Shown here piece by piece: positions 59,013 through 64,000 of a stretch of 64,000 nt of DNA. The notes below the pieces were generated by a model. That model saw only the letters and a list, made by a program, of their open reading frames with translations, was not told the DNA's origin and did not search any database. The DNA is from JAPUEK01 sp963815355 (GTDB lineage Bacteria > Pseudomonadota > Alphaproteobacteria > Rhodobacterales > Rhodobacteraceae), in NCBI GenBank assembly GCA_963815355.1, contig CAWFGJ010000011.1:62001-126000 (forward strand), written 5' to 3'. Positions within the stretch are counted from its first letter, which is position 1; the number at the start of each line of letters is the position of its first letter. Made by a program: the position numbers and the translations under genes.

Positions 59013-60537
59013 GTTTGCCCCCCAAGCGGTCAAAGACCCAGAACAGCCCGAAACTGAGCAACAGCAACAACAACGACGCCGCGGCCGCCGCCTCCATCCG
59101 GTAAGCGCCCGTCAGGCGTTGCACCAACAGCGGCAAAGTCACCGCTCTATCCCCCGCGAACAGGGCAATCACACCCAGATCGCCCATCGACAACGCCGCC
59201 GCCAAACCAGCCCCGAACCCCAGGGGCCGCGCCAACCTTGGCAAGACCAGCCAGCGCAGACGCGCCACACCGCGCAGGCCAAGGCTTTCCGCCAGCCGCC
59301 CGTAATCGGCCTGCATCGCCCGCGCCTCGGGCAACAGCGCCCGGTATAGAAACGGCAGCGCCATGGTCGCGTTCACCAGCACCGTCACCGCAAGGGCCAG
59401 CCGTTCGGGTGCCACCAACGGATGAATGACCAAAAACAACCCGGTGCCCATGACCAGTCCAGAAGCGGCCAGTGGCAGCATCGCCACGCCCTCGATCCAG
59501 CGCGCGCCCTGCACAACCGCCAGCACCAACACCAGTGCCGCCCCACTGGACACCAAGGCCGAGATCACCGCCACCGACAACGACCGCCCCGCCGCCGCCC
59601 AAAGCCCACCGGGCAACGCGCCCATTCCAGCCAAACCTGCAACCGCAACCGCCACCAAAGGCGTCGCCAGAAACCCCACCGCCAGCACAATCGCCAAGCC
59701 ATCCGCACTGCGCCGCCAACCGGCGGGCGCAAAGATCGGCACCGCCCGCCCCAGTCCCGCGCCAAAGCCCGCAGGTTGGGTCAGCCGCAGCGTCGCCAGC
59801 ACCACCGCCCCGCACAGCGCAAATTGCAGCGCCGCCAGCAGCGCCGCGCGGCCCAGATCAAACTCAAACCGCAGCGCTTGATAGATCGCCAGTTCCAATG
59901 TGCTGGCCTTTGGCCCGCCGCCCAGCGTCAGCGCCACCGCAAAACTGGTCAGGCACAGCAAGAAAACCACCGCCCCCGCCCCCGGCAACACCGCCCGCAG
60001 CATTGGCAATTCCAGATGCCGGAACTGCGCGCCCGGCGCCATCCCCAGCGCTTGCGCCAGCCGGAACCGCTCTGCCGGGATCGCAAACCAGCCTTGCAGC
60101 ACAAAACGCACCGTCAGGGGCAGGTTCAAAAACACATGGGCAAGCACCACACCGTGCAACCCGTAAATGGAGAATGCAGGCAGATTCAGCCATAACAGAG
60201 CCTGATTGATCGGCCCCGCCCGCCCGAAAACCGCCAAAAGCCCCAGCACCGCCACTACCGTCGGCAGCAAAAACGGCGCGGCCATCAGCCGGATCACAAA
60301 GCCCCGCCCAAAAAACCGCCGCCGCGCCAAGGCCCGCGCCACCGGCACCGCCAGCAGCACAGAGACCCCCGCCGACCACAGTGCCTGAACCACGGTAAAG
60401 CGCAGCGCCGCCCAGTCGGACGGCGCAAGCGCCCAGCGTTCAGCGCGCGTGGCCGTAACCGCCGCGCTGCCCAAAGTCAGCGCGACGATCCCCAGCGCAA
60501 TCAGCGCCGGGATTATTTTGCCAGCGCGGTCTGCCAT
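58999..60537 (-). CDS. thiP: Thiamine ABC transporter permease
   Basis: A 512-residue permease with about twelve helices and two EAA-loop-like segments (AERFRLAQALGMAPGAQFRHLELP and ADYGRLAESLGLRGVARLRWLVLP), i.e. a fused pair of BPD permease domains as in ThiP. It takes thiamine from ThiB. Overlaps thiB by 25 bases and thiQ by 14. Confidence 0.93.
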   Translation of the reverse strand: MADRAGKIIPALIALGIVALTLGSAAVTATRAERWALAPSDWAALRFTVVQALWSAGVSVLLAVPVARALARRRFFGRGFVIRLMAAPFLLPTVVAVLGLLAVFGRAGPINQALLWLNLPAFSIYGLHGVVLAHVFLNLPLTVRFVLQGWFAIPAERFRLAQALGMAPGAQFRHLELPMLRAVLPGAGAVVFLLCLTSFAVALTLGGGPKASTLELAIYQALRFEFDLGRAALLAALQFALCGAVVLATLRLTQPAGFGAGLGRAVPIFAPAGWRRSADGLAIVLAVGFLATPLVAVAVAGLAGMGALPGGLWAAAGRSLSVAVISALVSSGAALVLVLAVVQGARWIEGVAMLPLAASGLVMGTGLFLVIHPLVAPERLALAVTVLVNATMALPFLYRALLPEARAMQADYGRLAESLGLRGVARLRWLVLPRLARPLGFGAGLAAALSMGDLGVIALFAGDRAVTLPLLVQRLTGAYRMEAAAAASLLLLLLSFGLFWVFDRLGGKHADA

Positions 60538-61499
60538 TCCTCTACCACGGAGGCGCGCAGATCCGCCGCCTCTGCCGCCGAGAACAGCAGCGATTTCTCG
60601 GGCTGGATCAACGTGTCAAAGCCCTTGGCCAGACCCGCCGCCGGCAGAGAGGCAGGATACATCCAGTTGGTTTCCGGGATCACCGCCTGCGCAGCCTCGC
60701 TGCCCAGATAGGCCAGAAAGGCATCGGCAAGGGCGGGCTGATCGGTGGCAGCCAGCTTTCCGGCCACCTCAACCTGCAGGTAGTGACCCTCGGTGAACGG
60801 GGCAGCGGCCTTGCTGTCGTCGCTTTCCGCGATCAGGTGATAGGCGGGCGAGGTGGTATAGGACAGAACCATGTCCGCCTCGCCCTCCAGAAACATCCCG
60901 TAGGCTTCGGACCAGCCCGGAGTGACAGTGACGATATTATCCGCCAAAGCGCCCCAGATTTCCCCCGCGCGGTCGCCATAGGCCGACTTGACCCACATCA
61001 CCAAGCCCAAGCCGGGGGTGGATGAGCGCGGATCCTCGATCAGGATTTTCAGATCCGAGGCCGCCAGCGCCTCAAAACTGGTGGGCGGTGTGGTCAGCTT
61101 GGTCTTGTCATAGACAAAGGCGAACCAGCCCCAGTCAAACGGCACAAAAAGCGGGTCATCAAAGGCGACTGGCAAGGATGTCGCCGCAGCCTGCCCATGG
61201 GGTGCAAAAAGCCCGGTGCCCGCCGCGATTGCGGTCAGGTTGGTGTCGAGCCCGACAACCACGTCGGCCTCGGACGCGGCGCCTTCCAGTTGCACGCGCG
61301 CCAGTACCGCGGCGCCGTCGCCCGCCGTCACATAGCTCAGGTCGCACCCGCAGGTCGCCTCAAAGCCCTTTTCGATGGCCGGGCCGGGCCCCCACTCAGC
61401 CGCAAAGCTGTCGTAGGTCATTACAGTCAGAACGGGAGTCTCTGCCGAAGCCAGAGTGGCAAGGCAAACAAGACCCGCAGCAAGAGGGAGCGTCTTCAT
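60513..61499 (-). CDS. thiB: Thiamine-binding periplasmic protein
   Basis: A 328-residue solute-binding protein. The signal peptide MKTLPLAAGLVCLATLASA precedes VLTVMTYDSFAAEWGPGPAIEKGFE, typical of ThiB, with DVVVGLDTNL and FDWGWFAFVYDKTKL. The conserved ILIEDPRSSTPGLG and WSEAYGMFLEGEADMVLSYT segments line the site. Start ATG 61499 with GGAGG upstream. First gene after the TPP riboswitch. Confidence 0.94.
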   Translation of the reverse strand: MKTLPLAAGLVCLATLASAETPVLTVMTYDSFAAEWGPGPAIEKGFEATCGCDLSYVTAGDGAAVLARVQLEGAASEADVVVGLDTNLTAIAAGTGLFAPHGQAAATSLPVAFDDPLFVPFDWGWFAFVYDKTKLTTPPTSFEALAASDLKILIEDPRSSTPGLGLVMWVKSAYGDRAGEIWGALADNIVTVTPGWSEAYGMFLEGEADMVLSYTTSPAYHLIAESDDSKAAAPFTEGHYLQVEVAGKLAATDQPALADAFLAYLGSEAAQAVIPETNWMYPASLPAAGLAKGFDTLIQPEKSLLFSAAEAADLRASVVEEWQTALAK

Positions 61500-61547
61500 G
61501 GTATCCTCCAGTTGCGACGGGGTAGGTCGGGCTGGAAGCATTCCACG

Positions 61548-61640
61548 CACCTTCCCTCCGCCGGTATGAGCCGGTTCAGGTTCAACGGGTCCGCTTTCGC
61601 ATCTCAGCCGGATTCGCTTTCGCAACCGGCACCCCGAGGT
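61548..61640 (-). ncRNA. TPP riboswitch (THI element)
   Basis: Read on the minus strand: TCGGGGTGCCGG at the 5' end, CTGAGATGCGAAAGCGGACCC, then GTTGAACCTGAACCGG and GCTCATACCGGCGGAGGGAAG. These are the conserved CUGAGA and ACCUGA sensor loops and GGGAAG end of the THI-box. It ends 48 bases before thiB ATG with a GGAGG between, so it most likely blocks ribosome binding or triggers termination of thiBPQ when TPP is plentiful. Confidence 0.95.
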
Positions 61641-61899
61641 AAGGCGCAACATACCGACCCCGCGTCAGCGTGCAAGGGCATTCCTTAGGGGCGTCCGGCG
61701 GGCAAAAGCGGGTGGGGCGGCAGGGGTGCGGCGACCAAACGGGCGCAGGTGCATTCCCCAGTCGCATCTGGCAGGCAGGCGCGGGCAGGTCGCAAACTGC
61801 GCGTAAGCCGCCGAGGCGATCGGCCCCATCCGCGCCGCACAAGCGCGGCAACGGGGCCCGTGGCTGGGTGTTTTCTGGAGGCTTCGGGACAGACCGGAT
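61641..61899. other. Non-coding gap upstream of the riboswitch
   Basis: Between the 5' end of the TPP riboswitch and the 3' end of the HPt gene, 259 bases with no supportable ORF, RNA or repeat. It must hold the thiBPQ promoter, but I see no clear -35/-10 pair. Confidence 0.5.
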
Positions 61900-62244
61900 T
61901 CAGGACGCGGCGCGGTGCCGTGCGATGGCCTGATCAAGCCCCTGTTCAAACGCAACCTTGGACCCTGCATAGCTTTGCAACAACGGGGTCAGCGAAAAAC
62001 TTGCGTCGCCCTGCGCTGCCCGCCGCTCACCATCCTGGCAACGTGCCGCAAAATCGGCAAAACCAAGGTTCAGCGCACTGCCCTTTAGGAAATGGAGGTC
62101 TGATTCCAACGCCCGCGCGCCTGCCGCACCCGACAGCCGCGCTATCACCTCATCCGCCTCTTCCAGAAACATCGTGACGATGTCCGCGAAATCTTCGGCC
62201 CCGATTTCAGAGCGCAAATCACAAACCCTGGTCCAATCAATCAT
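61900..62244 (-). CDS. Lone HPt domain protein
   Basis: A 114-residue histidine phosphotransfer protein consisting only of an HPt four-helix fold. The phosphorylatable His51 lies in SDLHFLKGSALNLGFADFA, a textbook HPt motif. It could relay phosphate from a hybrid kinase to a response regulator. It is divergent from the response-regulator phosphatase gene next door, a natural partner; the hybrid kinase at 6.5 kb has a C-terminal receiver and is another possible donor. Confidence 0.87.
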   Translation of the reverse strand: MIDWTRVCDLRSEIGAEDFADIVTMFLEEADEVIARLSGAAGARALESDLHFLKGSALNLGFADFAARCQDGERRAAQGDASFSLTPLLQSYAGSKVAFEQGLDQAIARHRAAS

Positions 62245-62407
62245 GGCGCATTACCGCGACGCATGCGGCCCTCATCTCGTTTCTTCGTCCTATCTTCTCG
62301 CGATCCACTTAAGAATCCGTAAGCACGGCACAAGACGCAAAGAGTTTTAGGTTTCATTTTCCTTTAAGGCCTATCCACCAAACATGCGAGCCAGAAACGG
62401 AGCTTGC

Positions 62408-63685
62408 ATGACCCTGTCGCCCCTCCCTCCCCCAAACGCCGCACCCGCGCTGGCCAACGTCAGCCCGCGTCCGGTGCTGGTCGTCGATGACAGCCGGGCG
62501 CAGCGGATGATCCTGACCAAGCAGTTGACGCGCTGGGGTTACCGGGTGACCGAAGCGGGCTCTGGCGAAGAGGCGCTGGCGTTGTGCAAATCCGCGGTGT
62601 TCGACATGGTCTTGTCCGACTGGATGATGCCGGGCATGTCGGGTCTGGATTTCTGCAAGGCTTACAGGGGCTTACCGCGCGAAAGCTATGGCTATTTCAT
62701 CCTGCTCACCTCCAAATCGGAAAAGGCGGAAATCGCGGATGGGTTGGAAAACGGCGCGGATGACTTTCTGACCAAACCCGTCTCTTCGGATGAATTGCGG
62801 GCGCGCCTGCGGGCCGGGGAGCGGATTTTGGGCATGCAGGCCGAACTGGTGGAAAAGAACCGTTTGGTCGGCAGCACGCTTGATGTGCTGCAAAAGCTGT
62901 ATGATTCGCTCAACCGCGACCTGATGGAGGCGCGCAAGCTGCAAGAGACGCTTGTCCGCGACCGGTTCCGCGATTTTGGCCGGGGAACGGCGTCGTTGAT
63001 GATCCGCCCGTCTGGCCATGTGGGAGGGGATTTTGTCGGCTCGTTTGTGATCGACCCACAGCGGGTGGCGGTCTATTCGGTCGACGTGTCTGGGCATGGC
63101 GTGGCATCCGCCTTGATGACGGCACGGCTTGCGGGGCTGTTGTCGGGGGTTTCGCCCGATCAGAACATCGCGCTGAAACCCACGTTGGATGGTCGCCGCC
63201 AAGCCTATCCTCCGGGCGAGGTGGCGGCACGACTGAACCGGATGATGTTGGAAGAACTGCGGGTCGATCAGTATTTTACCCTTTGCTACGCCGAAATTGA
63301 CCTGATGACGGGGCTAGGCCAACTGGTGCAGGCCGGGCACCCGCACCCGATGATCTTGCGCGACAATGGCGCGATTGAGGTGTTGGGCAAAGGCGGCATG
63401 CCGATTGGCCTTATTGCCGACGCGGCCTATCCGCAGATCGACTTTGCCCTGCGCCGGGGGGATCGGTTGTTCCTTATGTCGGACGGGTTGACCGAATGTC
63501 CCGCACCGGACGGCTCTGAACTGGGCGAAGACGGGCTGATTCGCCTGCTCCACCTGAATGAGGGCCTGCCCAGCGCCGATCTGCTGGAGGCGCTGGTTTG
63601 GGATCTGAACAGTTTTGCCGGGGGCCGGGTTTTTCCCGATGATCTGTCAGGCCTGTTGTTCGATTACCGTGGCAACCCGGCCTGA
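62408..63685 (+). CDS. Response regulator with PP2C/SpoIIE phosphatase output
   Basis: A 425-residue signalling protein. Receiver domain (~27-145): acidic pair VVDDSRAQRM, phospho-acceptor Asp71 in MVLSDWMMPGMSG, Lys in FLTKPVSSDEL. A helical linker (~150-190) leads to a PP2C/SpoIIE-type Ser/Thr phosphatase with GHVGGDFVGSF, YSVDVSGHGVASALMTARLAGL, QAGHPHPMILRDNG and FLMSDGLTECPAPDG. RsbU/RssB-like phosphatases of this kind act on anti-anti-sigma factors. No STAS or anti-sigma gene is in the window. Start ATG 62408 has GGAGC upstream; ATG 62384 is an alternative. Confidence 0.92.
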   Translation: MTLSPLPPPNAAPALANVSPRPVLVVDDSRAQRMILTKQLTRWGYRVTEAGSGEEALALCKSAVFDMVLSDWMMPGMSGLDFCKAYRGLPRESYGYFILLTSKSEKAEIADGLENGADDFLTKPVSSDELRARLRAGERILGMQAELVEKNRLVGSTLDVLQKLYDSLNRDLMEARKLQETLVRDRFRDFGRGTASLMIRPSGHVGGDFVGSFVIDPQRVAVYSVDVSGHGVASALMTARLAGLLSGVSPDQNIALKPTLDGRRQAYPPGEVAARLNRMMLEELRVDQYFTLCYAEIDLMTGLGQLVQAGHPHPMILRDNGAIEVLGKGGMPIGLIADAAYPQIDFALRRGDRLFLMSDGLTECPAPDGSELGEDGLIRLLHLNEGLPSADLLEALVWDLNSFAGGRVFPDDLSGLLFDYRGNPA

Positions 63686-64000
63686 GCCATCGCAAGCGCC
63701 AACATCGCGCGGTCGCCGTCATTGCCCAGCAGCTCCAACGCATCATGGGCGCGCATCCAGACAGCGGTGTGAAACCGCTCCGTCGGCTCGCCAAGACGCA
63801 AGGTCGGGCGCGCGACATAAACGGTGCACAGCTTTTCGGCCCAGAATTCATACTCCGGCATATAGGTAAACCGCCGAAAAGCCCCCAGATGCCGCAGGTT
63901 AGCGATGCGCCAGCCGGTTTCCTCGATCACCTCCCGGTGCAGGGCGGCAATCGGATGCTCGCCCTTGTCGATCCCGCCGCCGGGCAGTTGATACTCTGGC
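63664..64000 (-). CDS. NUDIX hydrolase (5' truncated by the window edge)
   Basis: The frame is open through the right edge, so the N-terminus is missing. The visible NUDIX box, PGGGIDKGEHPIAALHREV continuing IEETGW, fits G-x5-E-x7-REVxEExGW. EKLCTVYVARPTLRLGEPTERFHTAVWM and a C-terminal helix follow. Probably an ADP-ribose-pyrophosphatase-type or MutT-like enzyme. It overlaps the response-regulator gene end by 22 bases, convergent. A second, different NUDIX is at 43 kb. Confidence 0.85.
   Translation of the reverse strand, partial: PEYQLPGGGIDKGEHPIAALHREVIEETGWRIANLRHLGAFRRFTYMPEYEFWAEKLCTVYVARPTLRLGEPTERFHTAVWMRAHDALELLGNDGDRAMLALAMAQAGLPR

Noticed and set aside
59422..60195. Plus-strand ORF opposite thiP
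   Set aside because: Proline-, arginine- and histidine-rich shadow of a permease gene; no family features.

Overview
The window is a 64 kb chromosomal stretch from a GC-rich alphaproteobacterium, most likely a member of the Rhodobacteraceae/Paracoccaceae. The reasons are high GC with GC-rich third codon positions, a petABC cytochrome bc1 operon, a phenylacetate-CoA ligase next to its thioesterase, a Pol IV with an N-terminal zinc-ribbon-like extension, a slt-dapA-(insert)-smpB order, and an intergenic repeat of the type common in Rhodobacterales. There is no integrase, transposase, prophage, rRNA operon or CRISPR array. It reads as ordinary chromosomal backbone with a few accessory insertions.

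Layout. 1-5.2 kb: the 3' part of an MFS permease, murein endopeptidase mepA, a phytase-like esterase, a queuosine-precursor transporter, an unusual leader region (extended Shine-Dalgarno, 18-codon ORF, alternative hairpins, terminator), ribosome-rescue factor arfB and a phosphotransferase. 5.2-9.5 kb (minus): NAD salvage genes pncB and pncA on either side of a hybrid histidine kinase. 9.6-13.8 kb: trhO, then an IclR-regulated dgoK-dgoA-lactonase cluster of the De Ley-Doudoroff type. 13.8-19 kb: paaK, paaI, a luciferase-like monooxygenase, a GH3 enzyme and an HpaR-like MarR regulator. 19-28.4 kb: an FAD oxidoreductase divergent from mnmD (a split MnmC arrangement), three DMT permeases, slt, dapA, a Hint-domain protein, a K+ channel and a frameshifted smpB.

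28.5-41.2 kb: a small glycine-rich protein, sseA, an aminotransferase, glnK-amt, a class A penicillin-binding protein, a WYL regulator divergent from a GST, an HU protein, AMP nucleosidase, an NAD-dependent epimerase and a BNR-repeat protein. 41.3-48.2 kb: an XRE-cupin regulator overlapping a VOC/cupin enzyme, a NUDIX-NfeD-SPFH operon, a class III aminotransferase overlapping dinB, and an N-formylglutamate amidohydrolase. 48.3-54.5 kb: tRNA-Val(GAC), rpmJ, an exported PDZ-like protein with ten near-identical 45-bp repeats, and a convergent 1360-residue exported caspase-like protein with WG and WD40-type repeats. 54.7-64 kb: a GST, petABC, thiBPQ under a TPP riboswitch, a lone HPt protein, a response regulator fused to a PP2C/SpoIIE phosphatase, and a truncated NUDIX gene.

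The observations I rate highest are the arfB leader region at 3592-3770, with a 17-nt match to the anti-Shine-Dalgarno end of 16S rRNA and a possible terminator/antiterminator switch; the single-base frameshift in smpB; and the facing pair of exported proteins, the acidic-repeat PDZ protein and the caspase-like protein. Functions are assigned from sequence features by eye. No database search was run.
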